The position numbers were made by a program, and so were the translations under genes. Below are positions 9,577 to 17,609 of a stretch of DNA of 64,000 bases, piece after piece. The stretch spans positions 102,370 through 166,369 of the forward strand of contig NZ_FZPC01000016.1 in assembly GCF_900187975.1 (NCBI RefSeq), written 5' to 3'. The notes under the pieces are model-generated. The model had not been told where the DNA came from, did not search any database, and saw nothing but the letters and a program-made list of their open reading frames with translations. How positions within the stretch are numbered: position 1 is the stretch's first letter; the number at the start of each line of letters is the position of its first letter. The stretch comes from Pseudomonas delhiensis (GTDB taxonomy: Bacteria; Pseudomonadota; Gammaproteobacteria; Pseudomonadales; Pseudomonadaceae).

Positions 9577-11132
9577 GGCTCTGCGTCCCCCGCGACTCCG
9601 TGGCCCGCGCCGTGGGCGCGGAACAGGTGGCCGCCGCGCTGGCCCGCGAGGCCGAACGCCGGCAACTGCCGCTGGAGCTGCGCCGCACCAGCTCCCGCGG
9701 CCTGTACTGGCTGGAGCCGCTGGTCGAGCTGGAAGACGCCGACGGCCGCCGCCTGGGCTTCGGCCCGCTCGCCGAGCAGGACGTGCCCGGCCTGCTCGAC
9801 GCCCTGGCCGCCGACCCCGCCGGCCACCCGCTGGCCCTGGGGCCGGTGGAGGACATCCCCTACCTGAAGAGCCAGCAGCGCCTGCTGTTCGCCCGCGCCG
9901 GCATCACCCGGCCGCTGTCCCTGGAGGACTACCGCGCCCAGGGCGGCTTCGCCGGCCTGGAACGGGCCATGGCGATGGACACCGCGGACGTGGTCGCCGC
10001 CGTGCTCGACTCCGGCCTGCGCGGCCGCGGCGGCGCGGCCTTCCCCGCCGGCATCAAGTGGCGCACCGTGCGCGAGGCGCCGGCCACGCAGAAATACGTG
10101 GTGTGCAACGCCGACGAGGGCGACTCCGGCACCTTCGCCGACCGCATGCTGATGGAGGGCGACCCCTTCCTGCTGGTCGAGGGCATGGCCATCGCCGGCC
10201 TCGCCGTGGGCGCCAGCCTGGGCTACATCTACGTGCGCTCGGAATACCCGGACGCCATCGCCACCCTCGACCAGGCCCTGGCCATCGCCCGCGCGGCCGG
10301 CTACCTGGGCGCCGACGTGCTCGGCAGCGGCCGCGCCTTCGACCTGCAGGTGCGGGTGGGCGCCGGCGCCTACATCTGCGGCGAGGAAACCGCCCTGCTC
10401 GACTCCCTGGAGGGCAAGCGCGGCGTGGTCCGCGCCAAGCCGCCGCTGCCGGCCCTGCAGGGCCTGTTCGGCCAGCCGACGCTGGTGCACAACGTGCTCA
10501 CCCTGGCCTCGGTGCCGGTGATCCTGGCCCGCGGCGCTACCTTCTACCGCGACTTCGGCATGGGCCGTTCGCTGGGCACCATGCCCTTCCAGCTGGCCGG
10601 CAACGTGCGCCACGGCGGCCTGGTGGAACGCGCCTTCGGCCTGACCCTGCGCGAGCTGGTGGAAGGCTACGGCGGCGGCACCGCCAGCGGCCGGCCGCTG
10701 AAGGCGGCGCAGGTGGGCGGCCCGCTGGGCGCCTGGGTGCCGCCGGCGCAGTTCGACACGCCGCTGGACTACGAGGCCTTCGCCGCCATGGGCGCCATGC
10801 TCGGCCACGGCGGCGTGGTGGTGGCCGACGACAGCCTGGACATGGCGCGCATGGCCCGCTTCGCCCTGCAGTTCTGCGCCGAGGAATCCTGCGGCAAGTG
10901 CACGCCCTGCCGGCTCGGCTCCACCCGCGGCGTGGAGGTGGTGGACCGGCTGATCGCCGCCACCGACGTCACCGCCCGCGAGGAACAGGCGCGGCTGCTG
11001 ACCGACCTCTGCGACACCATGCAATACGGCTCGCTCTGCGCCCTGGGCGGAATGACTTCCTACCCGGTGACCAGCGCCCTCAAGCACTTCCCCGCCGACT
11101 TCGGTCTGGCGACCACGGAGGCCGACCAGTGA
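9570..11132 (+). CDS. fdsB: NAD-dependent formate dehydrogenase beta subunit (diaphorase)
   Basis: 520 residues, matching the known FdsB length. The N-terminal third is thioredoxin-like. The FMN/NADH site GRGGAAFPAG is at 152-161, with AYICGEETALL near 275. The [4Fe-4S] motif ESCGKCTPCR is at about residue 440, as in NuoF. This subunit passes electrons from the iron-sulfur chain through FMN to NAD+. It overlaps fdsG by 7 bp and fdsA by 4 bp (GTGA). Confidence 0.93.
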   Translation: MLRLCVPRDSVARAVGAEQVAAALAREAERRQLPLELRRTSSRGLYWLEPLVELEDADGRRLGFGPLAEQDVPGLLDALAADPAGHPLALGPVEDIPYLKSQQRLLFARAGITRPLSLEDYRAQGGFAGLERAMAMDTADVVAAVLDSGLRGRGGAAFPAGIKWRTVREAPATQKYVVCNADEGDSGTFADRMLMEGDPFLLVEGMAIAGLAVGASLGYIYVRSEYPDAIATLDQALAIARAAGYLGADVLGSGRAFDLQVRVGAGAYICGEETALLDSLEGKRGVVRAKPPLPALQGLFGQPTLVHNVLTLASVPVILARGATFYRDFGMGRSLGTMPFQLAGNVRHGGLVERAFGLTLRELVEGYGGGTASGRPLKAAQVGGPLGAWVPPAQFDTPLDYEAFAAMGAMLGHGGVVVADDSLDMARMARFALQFCAEESCGKCTPCRLGSTRGVEVVDRLIAATDVTAREEQARLLTDLCDTMQYGSLCALGGMTSYPVTSALKHFPADFGLATTEADQ

Positions 11133-14008
11133 TCAACCTCTTCGACCCCTCCAGCGACATCGTCGACCTCGGCACCCCGCCCCGCGACAGCGAGGCGCAG
11201 GTCAGCCTGAGCATCGACGGCCGCGAGATCAGCGTGCCCGCCGGCACCTCGGTGATGCGCGCCGCGGCGCTGCTGGGCACCAGCATTCCCAAGCTCTGCG
11301 CCACCGACAGCCTGGAAGCCTTCGGCTCCTGCCGCATGTGCCTGGTGGAAATCGACGGCATGCGCGGCTACCCCGCCTCCTGCACCACGCCGGTGGCCGA
11401 GGGCATGGTGGTGCGCACGCAGACGCCGAAGCTGGCGACGCTGCGGCGCAACGTCATGGAGCTGTACATCTCCGACCACCCGCTGGACTGCCTGACCTGC
11501 CCGGCCAACGGCAACTGCGAGCTGCAGACGGTGGCCGGCCAGGTGGGCCTGCGCGAGGTGCGCTACGGCTACGCCGGGGCCAACCACCTGGACGAGGCCA
11601 AGGACGTCTCCAACCCCTACTTCGACTACGACCCGAGCAAGTGCATCGTCTGTAACCGCTGCGTGCGCGCCTGCGAGGAAATCCAGGGCACCTTCGCCCT
11701 GACCATCGCCGGCCGCGGCTTCGACTCGCGGGTGGCGGCGGCCGGCGGCGACGACTTCCTCGACTCCGAGTGCGTGTCCTGCGGCGCCTGCGTGCAGGCC
11801 TGCCCCACCGCCACGCTGATGGAGAAGAGCGTGGTGCAGCTGGGCCAGCCGGAGCGCAGCGTCATCACCACCTGCGCCTACTGCGGCGTGGGCTGCTCCT
11901 TCCGCGCCGAACTCAAGGGCGAGCAACTGGTGCGCATGGTCCCGGACAGGAACGGCCAGGCCAACCACGGCCACGCCTGCGTCAAGGGCCGCTTCGCCTG
12001 GGGCTACGCCACCCACCCCGAGCGCATCACCAAGCCGATGATCCGCCAGCGCATCAGCGACCCCTGGCAGGAAGTCAGCTGGGAAGAAGCGCTCGCCTAC
12101 GCCGCCGGCGAATTCCGCCGCATCCAGCTCAAGTACGGGCGCGACTCCATCGGCGGCATCACCTCCAGCCGCTGCACCAACGAAGAGACCTACCTGGTGC
12201 AGAAGCTGGTGCGCGCCGCCTTCGGCAACAACAACGTCGACACCTGCGCGCGCGTCTGCCACTCGCCCACCGGCTACGGCCTGAAGCAGACCCTGGGCGA
12301 GTCCGCCGGCACCCAGAGCTTCGACTCGGTGATGCAGGCCGACGTCATCCTGGTGATGGGCGCCAACCCCACCGACGCCCACCCGGTGTTCGGCTCCCAG
12401 CTCAAGCGCCGCCTGCGCCAGGGCGCGCGGCTGATCGTCATCGACCCGCGGCGCATCGACCTGGTGGACTCGCCCCACGCCCGCGCCGAGCTGCACCTGC
12501 AGCTGCGCCCGGGCACCAACGTGGCCATGCTCAACGCCCTGGCCCACGTCATCGTCACCGAGGGCCTGGTCGACCAGGCCTTCGTCGAGGCGCGCTGCGA
12601 GGCGGCGGACTTCGCCCACTGGCGCGACTTCGTCAGCCAGCCGCAGAACGCCCCCGAGGTGCTCGGCCCGGTGTGCGGCGTGCCCGCCGGGCAGATCCGC
12701 GCCGCCGCGCGGCTCTACGCCACCGGCGGCAACGCGGCCATCTACTACGGTCTGGGCGTCACCGAGCACAGCCAGGGCAGCACCGCGGTGATGGGCATCG
12801 CCAACCTCGCCATGGCCACCGGCAACATCGGCCGCGAGGGCGTGGGGGTGAACCCGCTGCGCGGCCAGAACAACGTCCAGGGCTCCTGCGACATGGGCTC
12901 CTTCCCCCACGAGCTGCCCGGCTACCGGCACATCTCCAACGCCCAGGTGCGCAGCCAGTTCGAGCAGGCCTGGAACGTGACCCTGCAGCCCGAGCCGGGC
13001 CTGCGCATCCCCAACATGTTCGAGGCGGCCCTGGACGGCAGCTTCAAGGCGCTGTACTGCCAGGGCGAGGACATCGCCCAGAGCGACCCCAACACCCAGC
13101 ACGTCACCGCCGCCCTGTCGGCCATGGAATGCGTGGTGGTGCAGGACATCTTCCTCAACGAGACGGCCAAGTTCGCCCACGTGTTCCTGCCGGGCAGCTC
13201 CTTCCTCGAGAAGGACGGCACCTTCACCAACGCCGAGCGGCGCATCTCGCGGGTGCGCAAGGTGATGGAGCCGCTGGGCGGCAAGGCCGACTGGGAAGCC
13301 ACCATGGCGCTGTCCAACGCCCTGGGCTACCCGATGCACTACGGGCACCCGTCCGAGATCATGGACGAGATCGCCCGCCTGACGCCCACCTTCGCCCGCG
13401 TCAGCTACGCCGAGCTGGATCGCCACGGCAGCCTGCAGTGGCCGTGCAACGACGCCGCGCCCGACGGCACCCCGACCATGCACATCGAGCAGTTCGTGCG
13501 CGGCAAGGGGCGCTTCATGCTCACCGGCTACGTGCCCACCGACGAGAAGGTCAACAGCCGCTATCCGCTGCTGCTGACCACTGGGCGCATCCTCAGCCAG
13601 TACAACGTCGGCGCCCAGACGCGGCGCACCGGCAACGTCGCCTGGCACCCCGAGGACCGCCTGGAGATCCACCCCAGCGACGCCGAGGCCCGCGGCATCG
13701 CCGACGGCGACTGGGTCGGGGTGGGCAGCCGCTCCGGGCAGACGGTGCTGCGCGCCAAGGTCAGCGAGCGGGTGGCCCCGGGGGTGGTGTACACCACCTT
13801 CCACTTCCCGGAATCCGGCGCCAACGTGATCACCACCGACAACTCCGACTGGGCCACCAACTGCCCGGAATACAAGGTCACCGCGGTGGAAGTGGTGCAC
13901 GTCTACCAGCCCTCCGAATGGCAGAAGCGCTACCAGGCCTTCAGCGACGAACAACGCCGCCTGCTGCGCGAACGCCGCCACGCCGAGAAAGCCGAGGTGC
14001 GCCGATGA
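11129..14008 (+). CDS. fdsA: NAD-dependent formate dehydrogenase catalytic alpha subunit
   Basis: 959 residues from a GTG that overlaps the fdsB stop. Reading order: a NuoG-like N-terminus with a 2Fe-2S ferredoxin domain (SCRMCLVEI), a His-Cys cluster (DHPLDCLTCPANGNC), two [4Fe-4S] ferredoxin motifs (CIVCNRCVRAC, CVSCGACVQAC), the [4Fe-4S] motif CAYCGVGC, then the bis-MGD molybdopterin domains. The molybdenum ligand is Cys377 in TCARVCHSP, so this is a cysteine rather than a selenocysteine enzyme. It converts formate to CO2 in the cytoplasm. Overlaps fdsD by ATGA. Confidence 0.94.
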   Translation: MINLFDPSSDIVDLGTPPRDSEAQVSLSIDGREISVPAGTSVMRAAALLGTSIPKLCATDSLEAFGSCRMCLVEIDGMRGYPASCTTPVAEGMVVRTQTPKLATLRRNVMELYISDHPLDCLTCPANGNCELQTVAGQVGLREVRYGYAGANHLDEAKDVSNPYFDYDPSKCIVCNRCVRACEEIQGTFALTIAGRGFDSRVAAAGGDDFLDSECVSCGACVQACPTATLMEKSVVQLGQPERSVITTCAYCGVGCSFRAELKGEQLVRMVPDRNGQANHGHACVKGRFAWGYATHPERITKPMIRQRISDPWQEVSWEEALAYAAGEFRRIQLKYGRDSIGGITSSRCTNEETYLVQKLVRAAFGNNNVDTCARVCHSPTGYGLKQTLGESAGTQSFDSVMQADVILVMGANPTDAHPVFGSQLKRRLRQGARLIVIDPRRIDLVDSPHARAELHLQLRPGTNVAMLNALAHVIVTEGLVDQAFVEARCEAADFAHWRDFVSQPQNAPEVLGPVCGVPAGQIRAAARLYATGGNAAIYYGLGVTEHSQGSTAVMGIANLAMATGNIGREGVGVNPLRGQNNVQGSCDMGSFPHELPGYRHISNAQVRSQFEQAWNVTLQPEPGLRIPNMFEAALDGSFKALYCQGEDIAQSDPNTQHVTAALSAMECVVVQDIFLNETAKFAHVFLPGSSFLEKDGTFTNAERRISRVRKVMEPLGGKADWEATMALSNALGYPMHYGHPSEIMDEIARLTPTFARVSYAELDRHGSLQWPCNDAAPDGTPTMHIEQFVRGKGRFMLTGYVPTDEKVNSRYPLLLTTGRILSQYNVGAQTRRTGNVAWHPEDRLEIHPSDAEARGIADGDWVGVGSRSGQTVLRAKVSERVAPGVVYTTFHFPESGANVITTDNSDWATNCPEYKVTAVEVVHVYQPSEWQKRYQAFSDEQRRLLRERRHAEKAEVRR

Positions 14009-14226
14009 GCATCGACAACCTGGTCAAGATGGCCAACCAGATCGGCCAGTACTTCGCCAGCGAGCCGGACCGCGAATTGGCCGTGAGCGGCGTGCGCCAG
14101 CACCTGCGCAGCTTCTGGACACCGGCCATGCGCCGCGAACTGGCGGCCTGGCTGGCGCAGCACCCGGAGGCCGACCTGCACCCGCTGGTGCAGGAAGCGC
14201 TGAAGGAACCGGCGGAAAGCGCCTAG
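14005..14226 (+). CDS. fdsD: NAD-dependent formate dehydrogenase delta subunit
   Basis: A 73-residue helical protein that starts on the fdsA stop (ATGA). SIDNLVKMANQIGQYF at the N-terminus and the LRSFWTPAMR core are characteristic of FdsD. FdsD is a small subunit needed for stable or active FdsABG. It closes the operon; the usual fdsC/fdhD sulfur-transfer gene, which lies before fdsD in Cupriavidus, is not here. Confidence 0.9.
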   Translation: MSIDNLVKMANQIGQYFASEPDRELAVSGVRQHLRSFWTPAMRRELAAWLAQHPEADLHPLVQEALKEPAESA

Positions 14227-14313
14227 CGGGCACGCCGGGGCCGGCCGGGCTATGATGCCGGGCCGGCCGGCGGTCCAACGCCAGGCCACCCACCGACTCC
14301 GGGATTTGCGAAC

Positions 14314-14712
14314 ATGAGCGACCCTCTCCACGGCAGTTGCCTCTGCGGCCACATCCGCTACCAACTGGCGACGCCGCCCAAGGCGGTCTCGCACTGCCAC
14401 TGCAGCCAGTGCCGCAAGGGCCATGGCGCCGCCTTCGCCACCTACGGCAGCGTGCCGCGCAGCGCCCTGAGCCTGCAGGGCGCCGAGCAGCTGAAGACCT
14501 TCCACTCCACGCCCACGGTCAGCCGCCAGTTCTGCGGCCAGTGCGGCGCCACGCTGTTCTGGTCGGACAGCCAGGGCGACTACCCGGACTGGATCGCGGT
14601 GGCCCTGGGCACCCTGGACAGCGACTTCCGGCCGTCCAGCCAGAAGCACATCTACACCGCCTCCAAGGCGCCCTGGTACGACATCGACGACCGCTGGCCG
14701 CAGGAGCCCTGA
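14314..14712 (+). CDS. GFA-family zinc protein (CENP-V fold)
   Basis: 132 residues with the zinc-ligand pattern of the GFA/CENP-V family: Cys9, Cys11, Cys28, Cys30, Cys33, Cys74 and Cys77. Many such proteins are annotated as glutathione-dependent formaldehyde-activating enzymes, but most short members like this have no proven activity. The true Gfa candidate in this window is at 30,120. It follows fdsD by 87 bp, so a link to C1 metabolism is possible but unproven. No strong ribosome site is visible. Confidence 0.8.
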   Translation: MSDPLHGSCLCGHIRYQLATPPKAVSHCHCSQCRKGHGAAFATYGSVPRSALSLQGAEQLKTFHSTPTVSRQFCGQCGATLFWSDSQGDYPDWIAVALGTLDSDFRPSSQKHIYTASKAPWYDIDDRWPQEP

Positions 14713-14720
14713 GCGACGCG

Positions 14721-15458
14721 TTAATCACCCAGGCGCCGGGCGCCCACCAGCAGCAGCATCGGCCGCTCCAGCTCCTCGGCCAGCGCGGGCTGCGCCGCCA
14801 GCTGCTCCGCGCTGGGCGCGAACTCGTGCACCTCGCCAATGGCGAAGCCGTTGCCGATCAGCGTGTTGAGGGTGGTGGCCAGGGTGCGGTGGTACTTCAG
14901 CACGCCCTTGGCGAACCAGTCGGTGCGGCGCTCGCCCTCCAGCGCGTACTGGTTCACCGGCCAGGTCTTGCGGCCGCCCTGGTCCGCCAGCCAGCCGGCG
15001 TGCGCGGCGGCCATGTAGATCGGGTGCTCGATGCTGAACACCAGCTCGCCGCCCGGCACCAGGGCCCGCTGGAGCATGCGCACCAGGCGCGGGAAGTCGC
15101 GCAGGTAGTGGAAGGTCAGCGAGCTGTAGGCCAGCTCGAAGGCGGCCGCCGGCAGCTCCAGGGTCTCAAGGTCGGCCCGGCGATACTCGATGGCCGCGTC
15201 CGGCGTGTCGGCGCGGGCGCGCTCGATCATCCTCTCCGACAGGTCGATGCCCAGCACCGAGGCCGCGCCCTGCTCGCGCATCCAGCGCGCGGCCCAGCCG
15301 AAGCCGCAGCCCAGGTCCAGCACCCGCGCCCCGGCCAGCGCCGGCAGCATGGCGCGCAGTTGCGGCCACTCCGGCGCGCCGTCCAGGCCATGCACCTGGC
15401 GCGGCAGCCGGGTGTAGCCGGCGAAGAAATCGGGGTTGTCGTAGATGTTCTGCGCCAT
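14721..15458 (-). CDS. Class I SAM-dependent methyltransferase
   Basis: 245 residues from the ATG preceded by AGGAG; longer frames upstream run through the SDR gene antisense and are rejected. SAM-binding motif I VLDLGCGFGWAARWM is near residue 48, the acidic motif VLGIDLS follows, then the post-motif FELAYSSLTFHYL. The C-terminus lacks a recognised substrate domain. It is a Methyltransf_11/25-type small-molecule methylase; substrate unknown. It converges with the GFA-family gene (8-bp gap) and lies downstream of an SDR gene on the same strand. Confidence 0.85.
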   Translation of the reverse strand: MAQNIYDNPDFFAGYTRLPRQVHGLDGAPEWPQLRAMLPALAGARVLDLGCGFGWAARWMREQGAASVLGIDLSERMIERARADTPDAAIEYRRADLETLELPAAAFELAYSSLTFHYLRDFPRLVRMLQRALVPGGELVFSIEHPIYMAAAHAGWLADQGGRKTWPVNQYALEGERRTDWFAKGVLKYHRTLATTLNTLIGNGFAIGEVHEFAPSAEQLAAQPALAEELERPMLLLVGARRLGD

Positions 15459-15574
15459 TGCGGGCTCCTGGGTGTACGTCGACCGGGCCATGCAGCCCTG
15501 GGCGGACATGCAAGCAGAGCGGCGGGCGCGGCACAAGCCCGCGGCCTGCGCCGCGAAGGCGGCGCAGGCAGGCT

Positions 15575-16318
15575 TCAGCGCAGGGTGTAGCCGTTGTCGA
15601 CGACCAGGTCCTGGCCGTGGATGCCGCGGGCCCGCTCCGAGAGCATGAAGAGGACCGCATCGGCGACCGCCTCCGCCTCCAGGAAACGGCCATCCAGCAG
15701 GCGCACGCTGACGGTGGCGGCGACCTTGCCCAGGGCCTCGTCGTCCAGCCCCAGGGTGCCCCAGATCGGTGTCGCCGTGGGCCCGGGGGACACGATGTTG
15801 ACACGGATGCCCTCGGCCGCCAGCTCCACCGCCAGGGTGCGGGCCCGGGCCTTGAGCGCCGACTTCGAGGCGATGTAGGCCGCCAGCCCCGGGAAGGTGA
15901 CCTGGGACAGGAAGGTGCCGATGAACACCACCGAAGATGGCCGCGCCATCTGCCCGCGCAGGGCGGCCAGGGTGTTCAGCGCGCCGGCGCCGTTCACCGC
16001 CCACTGCCGCTGGAACGCCGCCTCGTCCAGGCCGTCGGCCAGTTGCGCGATGCCGGCGTTGGGCAGCAGGTAGTCCACCGGCCCCAGTTCCCGGGCCAGG
16101 TCCGCCAGGCATTGGAGATCATCGGCGCGGGTGACGTCGCCGCTCAGCCAGCACAGATGGCCGCCGGCCTCGTCGAGTTCGGCCGGCGGCACCTCGCGCC
16201 GGGCCATGGCCACTACCCTGGTGCCTTCGCGCAACAGCCGCCGGGCCACGGCCAGACCGATGCCCGAACCGGCACCGGTGATCACCGCCAGGGGGGACCT
16301 GGAATCATTGCTTGGCAT
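15575..16318 (-). CDS. SDR-family oxidoreductase
   Basis: 247 residues. The start is the second of two close ATGs because AGGAG stands 7 bases before it, whereas it almost touches the ATG at 16324. The nucleotide loop TGAGSGIG is at residues 14-21, NAG appears near 88, and the catalytic Tyr and Lys are in AAYIASKSA. The tail ends DLVVDNGYTLR, typical of classical SDRs. Function unknown. The divergent 16,319-16,456 gap is AT-rich and probably holds its promoter. Confidence 0.87.
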   Translation of the reverse strand: MPSNDSRSPLAVITGAGSGIGLAVARRLLREGTRVVAMARREVPPAELDEAGGHLCWLSGDVTRADDLQCLADLARELGPVDYLLPNAGIAQLADGLDEAAFQRQWAVNGAGALNTLAALRGQMARPSSVVFIGTFLSQVTFPGLAAYIASKSALKARARTLAVELAAEGIRVNIVSPGPTATPIWGTLGLDDEALGKVAATVSVRLLDGRFLEAEAVADAVLFMLSERARGIHGQDLVVDNGYTLR

Positions 16319-16456
16319 GTACATGCTCCTGATGGTCTTCAGTGGGATGCGCCTGGCGCGTGGCGTTCCACACACCGGCGCCAGGAGCCGTCAACAACTT
16401 CCATGCCAGGGCTTAACCGTTTTATTATCAATAGCTTGAAATACAAAGGAGTCATC
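16319..16456. other. AT-rich intergenic region upstream of the SDR gene
   Basis: The stretch around 16,420-16,455 (TTATTATCAATAG, then GAAATACAAAGGAG) is much richer in A+T than its surroundings. It contains the short dyad TATTGATAATA on the minus strand. It is likely the SDR promoter and a regulator site. No adjacent regulator gene is present, although SDR genes of this kind are usually divergent from one. Confidence 0.4.
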
Positions 16457-16600
16457 ATGACTCGCCGCAAAGCGAGTGCTTTCGACTGCACACGAGGTAC
16501 TTCGGACTGCATACCGGCCCGGACGCCTACGCCTTTTCGCCCTATTCCATCGGCATTCCGCAAGATGGCGGCAGAAAGCTATCCTTCAGATAATTCGTAA
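16457..16600 (+). CDS. Possible small ORF or regulator remnant
   Basis: 47 codons after a good ribosome site (AAAGGAG, 5 bases before the ATG). The peptide begins MTRRKASAFDC and has no recognised domain, transmembrane segment or signal peptide. Base composition is lower in GC than the neighbours. It sits where a divergent transcriptional regulator of the SDR gene would be expected, so it may be the stub of a deleted gene. Evidence for translation is only the ribosome site. Confidence 0.3.
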   Translation: MTRRKASAFDCTRGTSDCIPARTPTPFRPIPSAFRKMAAESYPSDNS

Positions 16601-16715
16601 GGATTCTGCGACGTCTCCACCCCATGGAACGTCCGCCGACCGAATGCTCCGGGGCCTGCAGCGCCCCTCGGCAAGGGAGCCGCCGACCTCACCCCTTTCA
16701 TCACCGGGAGCCGGT

Positions 16716-17501
16716 ATGCCTTGCCAGCCCTTCACCAGGTTCGTCGCGTCCGCTCGCCGCTGGCTGGGCATCGGCCTGCTCGCGCTGACAGGCGCCGCCG
16801 GTGCTGACGAACACGCGCCGCTGCGGGTGATGACCGACTACTGGCCGCCCTTCCGCATCGAGGGCGCCGACGGCCGCATCAGCGGCCTGGACATGGACCT
16901 GCTGGCCGAGCTGGAAAGGCGCACCGGCCTGCGCTTCGAGGTGCACCGCGCGCCCTGGGCCCGCGGCCTGGCCGCCCTGCAGAGCGGCGCGGCGGACCTG
17001 ATGACCGGCCTTGCGCGCACCCCGGAGCGCGAGCACTACATCGACTACCTGCCCCTGCCCTACTACTCCTGCGCGCCGCGCCTGTATGCCTCGCCGCAGG
17101 TGGCGCCGGCCATCGCCCGCTACGACGACCTGCTCGGCCCCACCATCGGCTACGTGCTGGAGTCCGCCTACTTCGAACCCTTCGACTCCGACAAGCGCCT
17201 GAAGAAGTTCGGCGTGAACAACGAGACGCAGCTGCTGCAGATGCTCGCCCTCGGCCGCCTGCAACTGGTGATAGGCACCGACTGCCAGGTGGACTACGAA
17301 CTGCGCGACCCGCAGCTGGCCCGGCAGATCGTGCGCACCCGCTTCCAGCCGGACAGCCGCACCGACCTCTATCTCGGCTTCTCCCACCAGCGCCCGCTGA
17401 CGGCCGAGCGCCAGCTGATCGAAGGCGCCCTGCGGCAGATGCTCGACGAGGGCTGGGTGCAACGGGCGGCCTGGCGCTACCAGGCGGCGAGCGGGAACTA
17501 G
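16716..17501 (+). CDS. Periplasmic solute-binding protein, family 3 (amino-acid type)
   Basis: 261 residues from the ATG preceded by GGGAG. The N-terminus is a Sec signal peptide (basic RRW, hydrophobic GIGLLALTGAAGA, cleavage near ADE). The mature part matches SBP_bac_3: LRVMTDYWPPFRI, GLDMDLLAELERRTG, then DLMTGLARTPERE. No ABC permease or ATPase gene is adjacent. Stand-alone members of this family in Pseudomonas are common and may act as orphan receptors for a transporter or sensor elsewhere. Confidence 0.85.
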   Translation: MPCQPFTRFVASARRWLGIGLLALTGAAGADEHAPLRVMTDYWPPFRIEGADGRISGLDMDLLAELERRTGLRFEVHRAPWARGLAALQSGAADLMTGLARTPEREHYIDYLPLPYYSCAPRLYASPQVAPAIARYDDLLGPTIGYVLESAYFEPFDSDKRLKKFGVNNETQLLQMLALGRLQLVIGTDCQVDYELRDPQLARQIVRTRFQPDSRTDLYLGFSHQRPLTAERQLIEGALRQMLDEGWVQRAAWRYQAASGN

Positions 17502-17563
17502 CGTTCCGGCCGAGGCCCTGGCGCGCCGGGCGGTTAAATGGGCGGATAGATTTGCGCAATGCT

Positions 17564-17569
17564 TATAAT
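17564..17569 (+). promoter_or_regulatory. Candidate -10 element of the OsmC-YcaO gene
   Basis: A consensus TATAAT lies 41 bp before the ATG at 17610 in an AT-rich stretch that is unusual for this genome. No good -35 hexamer is seen at 16-18 bp, so an activator or a weak -35 is likely. Confidence 0.5.
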
Positions 17570-17609
17570 GGCGGGTTATTCATTTTATTTTTTGCCGTGG
17601 TAAACCCGC

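Noticed and set aside
10058..11128. N-terminal extension of fdsA reaching back to 10058
   Set aside because: The extension lies in another frame over fdsB and is arginine/proline-rich. FdsA homology begins at the GTG at 11129, which overlaps the fdsB stop.
17571..17609. Hairpin GCGGGTT/AACCCGC abutting the ycaO start codon as an RNA switch
   Set aside because: If TATAAT at 17564-17569 is the -10 element, the left arm falls at or before the transcription start and would not be in the RNA; the stem is also only 7 bp.
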